DNA of 64,000 nt from Metellina segmentata (GCA_947359465.1 OX375881.1:72191914-72255913); one strand, 5' to 3'; shown: positions 42,381-52,914, counted from the first letter of the stretch. Notes: generated by a model from the sequence alone, not told the origin. Program-made: numbers and translations.

Positions 42381-42696
42381 CCCAACCTGCCTCTTTCAAT
42401 CCAATGATACGACCTCTTTCAAACTCTGAAATTTGCTTGAATCCTGCAGCGAGGCATTTTTTCAGTCGTTGAAAGGTATCCTAAATCGCAATGCAGCAGA
42501 AATTTTTAACAACAGTTCAAGAACAACTCCTTTAATACATCTGCTGGATGCGCTGGAGATCGCACTATTCATTCATTGAACACCAAATTTTAATCATTTG
42601 CATGTTTGGTCAAAACTTTTTGCATACGAAATTTCAAAGCAATCGGATGATTCCTTCTTGGTGCGTCGATTTTTTTTTGTTATAGAAGGTATATAT

Positions 42697-43362
42697 ATAT
42701 ATAAGCAATTTATTTTTCTTTAATTTTACAATCTGTTAAGTACATTTTTTGTTAATTGTAAACTGAAAAAACAGACTCAGAATCCAAATGAGTCTTTGAA
42801 CAATATTATCTGGTCTCGCGTGCCGAAACACATTTTCGTCACGTTGAAATCCCTCACGCTTGGAGTCCATGAAGCCGTTTCATCCTTCAATGATGGAAAT
42901 GTATCAGGACTTTTAATTTTGAAAGCAGCAGGAATAGAACCTGGACTTAATTGTATACCCTAAATGAGAACATTGGATGATTTGCTGGTTTCTATTGCAC
43001 TCAGAAAGCAGACAGGTATTGAGAAAAAAAAAGCCCGGCAGAAAAGGAACAAAAGTAAAAAATTAGAAGATAACTTTTTAGCTGCTGAAGGACTTGACAC
43101 GCCCTCTTATTGTGCTGGATTTTTTAAATATATATTTGAGGATAAGATAAATACAATTTTATACTTTGAGCGCTGTTTTTTCATACAAATGTACCTTTTT
43201 CTCAGAATCTACTGAACATATTGCTTTGAAACTTTTTTTTCTTACACATATTGTGAGTAAACATAAGTAGACATATGCTTTTAGAAAATAATAGATTAGA
43301 TTTTTTTTTTAATTCTTAATAATGCTTTTTGTAAAAAAAATTCATAAAAAAATATTATATCA
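42697..43362 (+). pseudogene. Mutator-like transposase C-terminal remnant, copy 1
   Basis: The plus strand encodes NPNESLNNIIWSRVPKHIF, LTLGVHEAVSSFNDGNVSG and LKAAGIEPGLN, then a TAA. Next come RTLDDLLVSIALRKQ, a lysine-rich run and EGLDTPSYCAGFF. This N-x-NESLNxxxW ... FNDG layout is the C-terminal part of the invertebrate Mutator-like transposase-domain proteins. A 3' UTR-like AT tail follows up to the family B Helitron at 43363. Confidence 0.65.
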
Positions 43363-44518
43363 TCTTTAATGTTATAAAAGGAAGTGTTTGTCTGCTTGTT
43401 ATTTTGCGTTCGCAAAATCCTGACTATCTATGGCACTTGCAGCGATGAGATTTGGCACACAGGTAGTCCAAATTTTTTGCAATGTTGGGGTCGCGGCGAA
43501 TTTAAAAATTCAATCTAGAAGATTTTTAAATGAATTTAATAGTTTTGCTATCTACCTGGGTCTTCAAACGCGTTCTTCGGACACAGAAGAAACACCCCAT
43601 CAAGACTTTTTCTACCCACGTGACCTTGCCGTCAGCCTTTGTAACAGTGCCAAGTTTTTTTAATCGCGGAGAACGCTGATAAAAAAAAATTTCGTTTCCG
43701 TATTGATTTTGCACGAAGGAATGATTTTCCAGCCAGACGCTAAATTTTTTAACTGGAGACAATTAGTTCTTTTTTCTATCTAATAGACCGTTAAAGATGG
43801 AGTAAAAATTTCAACGGATTTGTAATCTGCAGTAAATTTTACTTTAGATCAATACCTACTTTTTGATTTTCTTTAAATAAATAATTTTTAAATTGAATTT
43901 ATCTTATGTTTTCGCAAAAGATTGTGACGTCACGTGAAACAGATTGCAACTTCTGCTCTTCGCGTTAAAAAAAAAAGAAAAAGATTATTACATCTTCTAT
44001 ATCCGATTCCATTTCGGGGAATGAGAACAAAAAATAATGAACATTTTGACTGGGATTGTTAAATTCTTTTTCGTAAAATCGGAATCGTTAAAGAAAGATT
44101 AAACATTTCAATGGATTTGAAATCTGCGGAAAATTTTACCTTATATCACGGCGTTGCCCGTGGTGTTATAAAAATCAAAGCAGATCTCATTAAGATCGTG
44201 GATGAGTTAGAGGATACTATATCAACTTGTGGCACGACCCAAATTCAGCACCCAAAACAAAAACTAATTTATTCAATGTGCTCTTTAGAATTTACTTTTC
44301 CCCTTGTCTCCCAAAAGTCTTAAACGTAACCTGTTTAAAGATGGACCGTAAGGCAATAAATGTCCATTTTGAGATTTTAAGTGTTTCTGAATATTTGAAA
44401 TGTTATCTTTAGAATGGTGCAAACCTTTTGTCAATGCGCCCATTAGAAGTATTTTTAATTATTTTTTCAAAAAAATAGCTTTACTGAAAATGACGATGTT
44501 TTCGGTTCATACACTGTT
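43363..44518 (+). mobile_element. Helitron family B copy inserted in the Mutator-like remnant
   Basis: Starts TCTTTAATGTTATAAAAGG after A. The homologous site in copy 2 reads ATCA|TAAATTG with no insert. The interior includes TTTGGCACACAGGTAGTCC and GGCGTTGCCCGTGGTG, as in other family B copies. A clear CTAG end was not found, so the right border (somewhere before 44519) is uncertain. It is longer than the 604-bp copy at 62584. No helicase or Rep gene. Confidence 0.5.
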
Positions 44519-45207
44519 ATATATCTAAGCAATTTATTTTTCTTTATTTTACAAATTGTTAAGTATATTTTTTGTTAGCTGTAAACTGAAAAAAACATAC
44601 TCAGAATCCAAATGAGTCGTTGAACAATATTATCTAGTCTCGGTGCCGGAACACATTTTCGTCACGTTGAAATCCCTCACGCTTGGAGTCCATGAAGCCG
44701 TTTCTTCCTTCAATGATGGAAATGTATCAAGACTTAATTTTGAAAGCAGCAGGAATAGAACCTGGACTTTATTGTGTCACCTCAATTAGAACATTGAATG
44801 ATTTGCCGGTTTCTATTACACTCAGAAAGCAGGTATTGAGACCGGGCTTTTTGCCCGGCAAAGAAGAAACAACAGAAAAAAAAGCTAGAAGAAAACTTTT
44901 TAGATGCTGAAGGACCTGACACACCCTCTTATTATGCTGGATTTTTTTAATATTGATTTGAGGGTAAAATAAATACAATTTTATACTTTAAACACTGTTT
45001 TCTCAAAATGCTGTTTTTTCTTACAAATGAACATTTTTCTCAGAATCTACTGAACATATTGCTATGAAACTTCTTTTTCTTAAACATATTGTGAGTTTAC
45101 ATAAATAGATATATGCTTTTAGAGAATAATAGATTAGATAAAAAAAAATTCTTAATCATACTTTTTGTTTTAAAAATTCATAAAAAAATTTTATGACATC
45201 ATAAATT
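44519..45207 (+). pseudogene. Mutator-like transposase C-terminal remnant, copy 2
   Basis: Homologous to 42697-43362 over almost its full length, from AAGCAATTTATTTTTCTTTA to TTCATAAAAAAATTTTATGA. It contains the same AAGCCGTTTC, AATAGAACCTGGACTT and GAAGGACCTGACACACC segments, with different frameshifts. It is cut at 45207 by the copia element. Confidence 0.65.
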
Positions 45208-45212
45208 GTTAA
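45208..45212. repeat. Copia target-site duplication, left
   Basis: GTTAA, repeated at 49836-49840. Confidence 0.85.
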
Positions 45213-45453
45213 TATTAATATTCTACACTTTCTTACACAAAGATAAGGTGAATTTATTCAGGAAAGCAGTGGACTTATACCGTACACACAGTACAGGAGC
45301 AAATCAAATCAACAAACTGAAGTTAGTATTGCCAGATGCAAGAGGTAAAACCAAATAGCTTTGGTTGCAGTTAACACATAAATAGAAAAGCAATATTCTA
45401 GATTATGATATATATATAAATAACAAGAAAGAATTAAATCATTTAACTCAACA
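45213..45453 (-). repeat. Copia 3' LTR
   Basis: 241 bp; on the minus strand it starts TGTTGAGTTAAATGATTTAA and ends ...GAATATTAATA. It matches the other LTR without visible substitutions apart from the different 5' terminus of the latter. Confidence 0.9.
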
Positions 45454-45463
45454 CTCCCTCCAA
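45454..45463 (-). promoter_or_regulatory. Copia polypurine tract
   Basis: Minus strand TTGGAGGGAG directly upstream of the 3' LTR; primes plus-strand DNA synthesis. Confidence 0.75.
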
Positions 45464-45529
45464 TTCTTACTTGTCAACAAAAAGTACACATAAATGAACA
45501 AATATAAAAGCACAAAAGAAATATCAAAT

Positions 45530-48500
45530 TTAACACTTATCAAGACAGTTTATCAGAGTTCTAAACTTTTCGAATTTGTCTCTAGGCAAGGCCTTTGTGA
45601 AAATATCAGCTAATTGTTCATTGGTACTAATATATTCAATGTTCACAGTTTTATCTTGATACTTTTCACGGATGAAATGAAATTTTACATCAATGTGTTT
45701 AGTACGCTTGTGGTACACTGGATTCTTGATCAACTTTATGGCACTTTGATTATCAACGTGCAATGTAACATTTTTGTCACAAATTGATGTTTCATTTATA
45801 TCACACAACAGTTGACGAAGCCAAACAATTTCTTTAACAGCAGTAGATGCTGCTACATACTCAGATTCTGTAGTAGATGTTGATACAGTAGGTTGTCTCA
45901 TTGTGCACCACGTAATAGCACCACCTGACAATTTGAAAACGTATCCAGTGGTAGATCTTCTGGTGTCTATGTCACCAGCAAAATCTGCATCAGAATAACC
46001 CACAAGTGTAGGACTTTCAGATTCTGACATATACTGAATACCATGATGTGGAGTTGCCTTTAAGTATCTTATGATTCTTTTAACAGCATTCCAGTGTGCT
46101 TGGCTGTAGTTGTTTTGGAATCTACTAACAAGATTTACAGCATACATAATGTCGGGACGTGTGGTAACTGAAAGAAACATTAGTGATCCAACAGCTTCAC
46201 GATATGGAACACTTGTTTCTAAGATCGCATCAGGTTCGGATGACAAAATAACATTGGAATCTGCAGGGACACTTACTGGATTGCAGTCTTCAAGATTGAA
46301 CTGCCTTAAGATTTTCTTTATATAGGCTTGAGAATGGATAAAAATTGACCCATCTCTGTTTTGGTCAATCTCAATTCCAACAAAGCAACCTGATTTACAT
46401 ATAGTGGCTTCAAAGTTTTTATTTAAGTTTTTCATAATGTCACTCAAAATTCTTTCATCTTCACATAGTAAGAGAACATCATCAACGTATAAAATAAGGA
46501 ACACTTTCTTACCCTGGAAAACACCATGGAATAAACAATGGTCAGCCACACCCTGTTGAAATCCGAAGTTCTTCAGGAAATCACTAAACTTCCTGTTCCA
46601 GCACCTTGATGATTGTTTTAAACCATACAGGGATTTTCTTAGCTTGCACACTAAGTCTGGTTCAATAGCCATACCTGGAGGAGATTGCATATATATTTCT
46701 TCATCAATATCACCATGTAGAAATGCCGTTTTTATGTCGCACTGCAGGATTTTTAATTTCTTTTGAGCAGCAATAGCCAGAACGGTTCGTATTGTATCAT
46801 ACCTTGATGTTGGTGAAAATGTCTCACTAAAGTCAACTCCCTCCACTTGTGAAAACCCTTTAGCACATAGGCGAGCCTTAAAACGCTCAATCTTTCCGTC
46901 AGGTAAGTACTTGATGTTGAATACCCATTTCGATCCAATTATGTTCTTCCCTTCAGGACACGCCACTAATTGCCAAGTGTTGTTTTTCTGTAGTGACTCC
47001 AGTTCCTCTTTTATAGCAACTTTCCATTCCTTTGACTGATGGGAATTAACTGCCTCTTCATATGTCTTGGGGATTTCAGCAACATTAACATCATATCGTC
47101 TAGGAATTCTTAAATTTTGTCTTGGTCGGAGATTATAAGTTTCTTCATCATCTGGATTCTGTGACGGATTAACTGCGTCACTTTCATTCATCACATGGTC
47201 TGTTTCATTTTCCAATTCATTGGCTTCATCTTGATATCCAGAGCTGCTGATTGAAATGGTCTCTTGTGGATGGATCTCTGATGTATTTAGATTTTCATTG
47301 AATACAACATTCCTCGAGATTTTTATGGTTCTTGTCACTGGATCAAAGAGTCTATAATTTGTCGAATTTCTATCATACCCCACAAAAATTGTTTTGTTAC
47401 TTTTGGGCAATAGTTTCTTGCGTAATTGGTCAGGCACATGCATATAAGCTTCAGAACCAAAAGTCCTCAAGTGCTTGAGAGACATCTGCTTACCAGTCCA
47501 CAACTCATATGGAGTAGATCCAGGTGCTTGACTAGTTGGCGTGTGGTTCAGAATATACACGGCTGTGTTTACTGCTTCAGCCCACAAAAATAAGGGTAAT
47601 TTCTTGCTATGTAGCATTGTTCGAGCACTTTCCATTATTGTTCTCATGTTTCTCTCTGCTCTTCCATTTTGCTCGGGGGTATAAGGAGCTGTGGTTTCAA
47701 GTTCGATTCCTTTTACATGAAGGAAATCTTTGAAATTATGGTTTATATACTCTGTACCATTATCTACTCGGAGAGCTTCAACTCTTGTGGAATGTTTGTT
47801 TTCACACAGATACACAAACTTCTTGAAATGTTCCAATGTGTCATATTTATGTTTTAGAAATGCAACATAAACATAACCACTAAAGTCATCTTTAAAAATT
47901 ACAAAGTAATTTGCACCACCCACTGACATTGTTGACATTGGACCACACAAGTCGCTGTAGATTAATTCTCCAGGTTTGCTGGCTTTGTATTTCCTATGGT
48001 TGAAAGAGAGTTTATGCTGCTTACCATATTGGCAGCCCTCACAAAATAATTTGTCTGCACCTGAGAAATCAATTTTGTCAATGATTCCCTTTTCACTTAG
48101 CTCCTTTAGAGCTTTGAGATTAATGTGGCCAATTCTCTCATGCCACAGCTTAATGCTGTCTACAGCTGCTGTATTAGCTGCAATGGGCTTTATTGCTTTG
48201 AACAACATCTGATATAGGTTATTAGATGTACGAACTGCTGAGGCAACAAGGTTGTCATCACGATTATAAATTTTGGCAATATTGCCAGTTTTGATGATTT
48301 TCATACCTTTACTGGTCACAGTTCCTTCAGAGAATAAGTTTTTCTTTAAGCCTGGGACGTACAGCACGTTTGTAATCAAACCCTCAATCCATGTACTGTC
48401 AGTGAATTTTAAAATTCTTATATCACCTTTCCCCTTGATTGGGAGCTCAGTATTATCTCCGAGATGAATGCTGTCATTGCCATCCAACTGTTTGAAGTCA

Positions 48501-49420
48501 CATAGTGAATGGAGATCATATGTCATATGTGCAGATGCACCACTGTCAAGTATCCACTGATCTTGTTGACAGTTCTCCATTTCTTGCACTTCAGCATTGA
48601 ACGCATTGTAATTTATGGAGTTACTGCTGGAGGTGCCTGGATCTTGATAGTAATCCCTACCTCTTCTCTGTTGTCGTGAACGACACTCTTTTGCATAATG
48701 CCCTTTCTTGCGGCAGGAGTAGCAAATTATCTTTGACTTGTCTGGCACTCTGTTGTTGGCTCTGGGCTGGTTCATTCTGGGATTGTTGTGGTTCGCTGGT
48801 GGTCTTGGCATCCTCTGGTTCGCGAAAAATGCAGAGTCATCTTTTTCGCACTGGCTTAAATTCGTTTCTTCATCAATTAGCCTGGCTGTCAAATTCGAGA
48901 CATTATGCTTGCTCTCATCCATCGACAGCCACGCTTGCCGGAAGTTTCGGTACTTCGTTGGCAAAGTTCCCAAAATTTTCGTTATGAGAGTAATGTCACT
49001 TATGCTCTCACCGGAGTTCTTTATTTGATGAGCCAAGTTTTCTACTTTGGCTATGTACTGCACGATGGTATCATTTGGGTCCATTTTAACCTGGTGGAAT
49101 TTGTCCATCAACAGCATCTTGTTGTAGTCCGAATTTTGTTGGAAAACAGAATCCAACTTATTTAACATTTGGGCAGAAGAACTACAGCTTTCAATCAAGG
49201 TGATCTGTTTCATTTCCATCGCTGCAGTGATGGTGAACATAGCGATAGCATCGTCCTTCTCCCACTTCTCGATCTCCGCGGCGACGTCAGGCTTAGCTTT
49301 TCCTCCACTCGCCACGCTGTAAACTCCTTTCGCTTTCAAAGCACAGTTTAATTGAAATCGCCATTGCGAATAATTCTTCCCATCAAATTTATTCATGGAA
49401 GAAATGTCCAGTCCAGCCAT
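45530..49420 (-). CDS. Copia Gag-Pol polyprotein, intact
   Basis: 1296 codons without a stop. Order: Gag (about 1-230), CCHC zinc knuckle CYSCRKKGHYAKEC (233-246), aspartic protease WILDSGASAH (active D292-S-G), integrase with HHCC finger (LWHERIGHINL ... FCEGCQYGK, about 430-470) and catalytic core (YSDLCGPM, LRVDNGTEY, PEQNGRAERN), then reverse transcriptase (RLCAKGFSQVEGVDFSETFS, DIKTAFLHGD, LILYVDDVLLL), then RNase H (GYSDADFAGD, STTESEYVA, HVDNQSAI). Integrase before reverse transcriptase is the Ty1/copia order, and a single Gag-Pol frame is the usual copia arrangement. All key catalytic residues are present. Confidence 0.95.
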   Translation of the reverse strand: MAGLDISSMNKFDGKNYSQWRFQLNCALKAKGVYSVASGGKAKPDVAAEIEKWEKDDAIAMFTITAAMEMKQITLIESCSSSAQMLNKLDSVFQQNSDYNKMLLMDKFHQVKMDPNDTIVQYIAKVENLAHQIKNSGESISDITLITKILGTLPTKYRNFRQAWLSMDESKHNVSNLTARLIDEETNLSQCEKDDSAFFANQRMPRPPANHNNPRMNQPRANNRVPDKSKIICYSCRKKGHYAKECRSRQQRRGRDYYQDPGTSSSNSINYNAFNAEVQEMENCQQDQWILDSGASAHMTYDLHSLCDFKQLDGNDSIHLGDNTELPIKGKGDIRILKFTDSTWIEGLITNVLYVPGLKKNLFSEGTVTSKGMKIIKTGNIAKIYNRDDNLVASAVRTSNNLYQMLFKAIKPIAANTAAVDSIKLWHERIGHINLKALKELSEKGIIDKIDFSGADKLFCEGCQYGKQHKLSFNHRKYKASKPGELIYSDLCGPMSTMSVGGANYFVIFKDDFSGYVYVAFLKHKYDTLEHFKKFVYLCENKHSTRVEALRVDNGTEYINHNFKDFLHVKGIELETTAPYTPEQNGRAERNMRTIMESARTMLHSKKLPLFLWAEAVNTAVYILNHTPTSQAPGSTPYELWTGKQMSLKHLRTFGSEAYMHVPDQLRKKLLPKSNKTIFVGYDRNSTNYRLFDPVTRTIKISRNVVFNENLNTSEIHPQETISISSSGYQDEANELENETDHVMNESDAVNPSQNPDDEETYNLRPRQNLRIPRRYDVNVAEIPKTYEEAVNSHQSKEWKVAIKEELESLQKNNTWQLVACPEGKNIIGSKWVFNIKYLPDGKIERFKARLCAKGFSQVEGVDFSETFSPTSRYDTIRTVLAIAAQKKLKILQCDIKTAFLHGDIDEEIYMQSPPGMAIEPDLVCKLRKSLYGLKQSSRCWNRKFSDFLKNFGFQQGVADHCLFHGVFQGKKVFLILYVDDVLLLCEDERILSDIMKNLNKNFEATICKSGCFVGIEIDQNRDGSIFIHSQAYIKKILRQFNLEDCNPVSVPADSNVILSSEPDAILETSVPYREAVGSLMFLSVTTRPDIMYAVNLVSRFQNNYSQAHWNAVKRIIRYLKATPHHGIQYMSESESPTLVGYSDADFAGDIDTRRSTTGYVFKLSGGAITWCTMRQPTVSTSTTESEYVAASTAVKEIVWLRQLLCDINETSICDKNVTLHVDNQSAIKLIKNPVYHKRTKHIDVKFHFIREKYQDKTVNIEYISTNEQLADIFTKALPRDKFEKFRTLINCLDKC

Positions 49421-49561
49421 GATCGCAGGATATTTCAGCTTACGGTTCAGGTTGAGAATGCAAAGTTTTAGGGTTAACGATTAGCGTGTGTTCCAATACA
49501 CACGATAGCAACAAATGCTCCAAAAATATTTTCTTTTTAAATATTAGGTATTGGCGTTAAC

Positions 49562-49575
49562 CTGGGCCCATAACC
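49562..49575 (-). promoter_or_regulatory. Copia primer-binding site (initiator tRNA-Met half)
   Basis: Plus strand CTGGGCCCATAACC equals an internal segment of initiator tRNA-Met around the anticodon loop, so the minus-strand element RNA can pair with a cleaved half-tRNA, as known for Drosophila copia. It abuts the 5' LTR exactly. Confidence 0.88.
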
Positions 49576-49835
49576 TATTAATATTCTACACTTTCTTACA
49601 CAAAGATAAGGTGAATTTATTCAGGAAAGCAGTGGACTTATACCGTACACACAGTACAGGAGCAAATCAAATCAACAAACTGAAGTTAGTATTGCCAGAT
49701 GCAAGAGGTAAAACCAAATAGCTTTGGTTGCAGTTAACACATAAATAGAAAAGCAATATTCTAGATTATGATATATATATAAATAACAAGAAAGAATTAA
49801 ATCATTTGTGTTGAGTTAAATGATTTAATTCAACA
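49576..49835 (-). repeat. Copia 5' LTR with palindromic terminus
   Basis: 260 bp, 19 bp longer than the 3' LTR. The extra bases are at its outer (5') end: after GAATTAAATCATTT the plus strand reads G, then TGTTGAGTTAAATGATTTAA TTCAACA in inverted orientation, making a hairpin. The rest is the same as the 3' LTR. Confidence 0.85.
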
Positions 49836-49840
49836 GTTAA
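49836..49840. repeat. Copia target-site duplication, right
   Basis: GTTAA immediately after the 5' LTR; equals 45208-45212. Confidence 0.85.
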
Positions 49841-50029
49841 CAAAGGAATTCTTTTACAAAAGCATATGTCTATCTATGTAATATTAACTGTGCCAAATTT
49901 TAAACCAATGCTGTGAGTGTGCTGATTCTGAGAAACATGGGCGTAAAGAAGCCCATTTTTAACATGGACTTCAATGGAGCCTTCCGGTCCCCTTTAAGTC
50001 ATCAACAGGTTTTTACAAACTAAATGTTT

Positions 50030-51228
50030 GGACCTCAAGAAAGCTCGAGATGCTGTACCTGATGTAATCACTATATTAAGTGAATTCAGTAAAATGTGGA
50101 ATCCGATTTCGGTAATATATGCAACGAGGTTGAGAGAACGCGTAATAATCTTGGAAATAAAAGAAAAATCACACATTCTATTGGATGCTAAGTTCATAGA
50201 TCAAATGATCCTGCCATAACTCCTCAAAATTATAGAATAAATGTGTACTTACCTTTATTAAACTCCGTAAAAGAAGACTTAAAAGACCGACTCGCACAGG
50301 AATATCTGGATGTCTTATATTTACAAGATTTAGTGCCATCGATTCTTGGCGAAAATTAAAACGGACGAAGAGTCACTACTCGTATTTTGGACAGAACTAA
50401 GCAAGAAGTATCACATAATAGCCGAATTAGGAGAGAAAGAAATGAGCAGTTCACACTTCAAGTAGAGGTGATTAACTGGAGAACCAAAGATACGAGGAAA
50501 TACAAATACCGGCAAAGTACCCAAGTCTGCTTTTGAAGCACTACAAAACTGTAATCCTGCAGTGTACCATGAAATCTACGTATTATTGAAAGTTCTTGTA
50601 ACATTATCAATTACTGTAGCAACCGCCAAGCGTAGCTTATCTGTACTAAAACGATTGAAAACATGGCCATGAAACACAATTAAAGATCGGCTCAGGCCCT
50701 GATTTACCATTAGGCCAGTGAAGCACGGGCCTAGGGCCCCCATAATTTAGAAGGCCCTATGTTTCAAAAGTATCTAAAAATTATAAAAAGTTTTTAAGTA
50801 GTTACATAAATTATTGGGTATTTACGTAAATGTCCGTCGACCGTTTCCCCCACTATCACATTCTTGTAATTACATTAATTATCTAACTACTATGTTTTTA
50901 ATTTTCATCTGCTTTATTTTGTTTTGCCAAGAGTTATAAGTAATGTCACTATTTTCTCAAACTTTTTGGTGACAACTCTGAAACGGTCAACAGTCAAATA
51001 CGTAAGTACCAATTATTGTTATAAAATTAGTTTTTGTGATGAACACACAAATAATATGGAGGGCGCCTTCCTGCGTGTTGTGCCTACTATGCCAAATTTT
51101 CTAAATCGGGCCCTGGATCGGCTAGTGGGTTTGGATTTGTTGTATATACATTTTGATATTGCAATTTCACCAGTAACAATTTTTGATCATTTGCTAAGGA
51201 AAAATCAAGAAGACGAGTTGATATTATA
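50030..51228 (+). pseudogene. hAT transposase remnant (P52rIPK-like), split by a MITE
   Basis: The plus strand reads LDLKKARDAVPDVITILSEF and MWNPISVIYATRL; after stops come FEALQNCNPAVYHEIYVLL and LVTLSITVATAKRSLSVLKR, then LKTW. After the MITE (50693-51115) it resumes RLVGLDLLYIHFDIAISP. This is the hAT C-terminal dimerisation region (TxxxERSFSxLKRLKTWLR ... RLxGLALLxIH), as in 52-kDa repressor of PKR-inhibitor-like hAT proteins. Multiple stops make it dead. Confidence 0.75.
50693..51115. mobile_element. 423-bp hAT MITE
   Basis: Ends CAGGCCCTGATTT and, inverted, CAGGGCCCGATTT (11/13), flanked by exact 8-bp duplications GATCGGCT at 50685-50692 and 51116-51123. It interrupts the dimerisation domain of the hAT pseudogene. 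Non-coding. Confidence 0.85.
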
Positions 51229-51540
51229 ATGATAACCATATTCAGTGAAGTATTAGATAGTCTTAATATAAATGTGTTTCTTTAGTTCATACTCAGTATT
51301 AACCTTTTCACCTGGAAATCTCTTACTTATGAATACTTTTGTGTTTAATACAGAGTATAATTTAGTTTCCTGTTTCCACTTCAATAATAAGTTGTTTTCC
51401 TTAAATAGTTTTTTCTTCATTGTTTTAATTTATACTATCCACCATACAGTTTTACGTTTATGTTCTTGTGCCTTTAGAACTTCACCCGTAAGCAGTTTAT
51501 AAGTAGACTCTTTTGAACCTTCCCTGGATTTTAGGCGACA
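51229..51540. other. No feature recognised
   Basis: AT-rich spacer between the hAT remnant and the LINE remnant. Confidence 0.4.
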
Positions 51541-52800
51541 GTTTGCCTTAGAATACTATTTTAGAATTACCTCAACCCCCCATCATCCGTTGCATACCAT
51601 TCATCACAGTCCATATTTAAAGCGCCTTTATCAAGCAAAAACATCTTTCATCCCTACATTCCACTTAAGAATGCTGAATTTGATTAACTGATCCGAAATT
51701 TCTTCACTTGATGCCACCCAGAAAAACTTTGCTTTCTCACCTTGGTTTAATCATAAATTTGAATTTCAAAATCCGTTCCAAAATTTCTGTAAAGCAGTTA
51801 CTTCTGATATTATATACAAACAACTCTTTCAGAAGCATGTGGAAAAATACTCTAATTTTATACAAATTTACACGGACGGATCTAAAAACACACACTATGT
51901 TGGAGCTGCGTTCACTACTAATGATTCTCTTCACAGTTTTAAACTTCACTCTTCATGTTCTGTTTTTACTGCCGAAATAATGGCCACATATAAAGCCTTG
52001 GAAAATATATCTGATCATTGTCATAAAAATGTATAATTTTCACTGATTCATTAAGTGTTTTACAATCATTGAAATGTCCTGATCATGCCAGTCATCCTAT
52101 TGTTTTGGAGTCACTGAAAAAAATGTATCATATTTTCTCCCAAAACTTTAACTTGGTATTTTGTTGGATCCCACTCACGTTGGGATATTAGGAAATGAAA
52201 TAGTTGTCAAAGCAGCCAAATCAGCCGTAAATAATACTAACCATACCATCCCTTATCGTGACCTAAAATCTAGCATTTACAAATTTTTGGAGAAAAAATG
52301 GCAGAACGAATGGAATGAACAAATGGAAAACAAACTTCACTCTATTAAACCAAATATAACTCAATGGAAGTCACTACCTTTAAGAAGACAGAATGTAATC
52401 CTAACACGTCTCCGTATTGGACATACTCGGATAACCCAGAGACATCTCCTCGGAGAAGATAATCCTATTTGCAATTAATGCATTTGCCCACTAACCGAAA
52501 AACACATTTTAATAGAATGTTCTCATTTTAATAGTCAACGACTTAAACATTTTAATTCATATCCCTTGGCTTCAGAAGACATGGTGGAAGAGAATCCTCA
52601 TGCAAATATTTTTACCTTTTTTACATGACATTGGGTTCATCCATCACATATAATTTTATATAGTATTCATTTTATTATGACATGACTCATTTCATTTTAT
52701 TATTATATTATATATCTGATATTTTTTATCTTGAGTTTGGCATATGTCCCAAGAGGACTCAATGTCACAAAACCATATCCATTCCATTCCTTGTTTTGAT
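51541..52800 (+). pseudogene. LINE 3' part with RNase H domain, decayed
   Basis: The plus strand carries YSNFIQIYTDGSKNTHYVGA (RNase H first aspartate), VFTAEIMATYKALE (glutamate) and, after a stop, FTDSLSVLQSLK (aspartate), then GNEIVVKAAKSAV. It continues with SLPLRRQNVILTRLRIGHTR and ITQRHLLGEDNPIC, then CPLTEKHILIECSHF. This is the RNase H plus CCHC-like tail of I/jockey-type LINEs. It ends in a short repeated tail (ATCCATTCCATTCC) near 52780. Stops and frameshifts abolish function; the reverse transcriptase was lost or lies outside. Confidence 0.75.
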
Positions 52801-52914
52801 TTGGTCAAAATTGATAGGCCTACACATAAGCTGCAAAGAACTTCTGTGAACTTATGAATTTGTTCTAGTTATTTCAAAAATGTCAAATATCCTTATATAG
52901 GAAGCCGTTAAGAA

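Larger units (their letters stand above)
41159..42692 (-). mobile_element. Tc1-like transposon, defective and SINE-disrupted
   Basis: The ends are inverted: CTATAACAAAAAAAAACGAC (41164) against the complement of GTCGATTTTTTTTTGTTATAG near 42665-42686, continuing into CGCACC-AGAAGGA and flanked by TA-rich sequence as expected for TA duplication. The transposase is on the minus strand, split by a premature stop and by a SINE at 42231-42380. Confidence 0.8.
45213..49835 (-). mobile_element. Intact Ty1/copia LTR retrotransposon
   Basis: 4.6-kb element on the minus strand: 5' LTR (49576-49835), primer-binding site (49562-49575), one uninterrupted gag-pol frame, polypurine tract (45454-45463), 3' LTR (45213-45453), and a 5-bp GTTAA duplication. 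The LTRs look identical outside one terminus, so the insertion is recent and may still be capable of movement. It sits inside Mutator-like remnant copy 2. Confidence 0.93.

Noticed and set aside
45213..49835. Endogenous retrovirus
   Set aside because: Integrase precedes reverse transcriptase and there is no envelope frame, so it is Ty1/copia and not a retrovirus.
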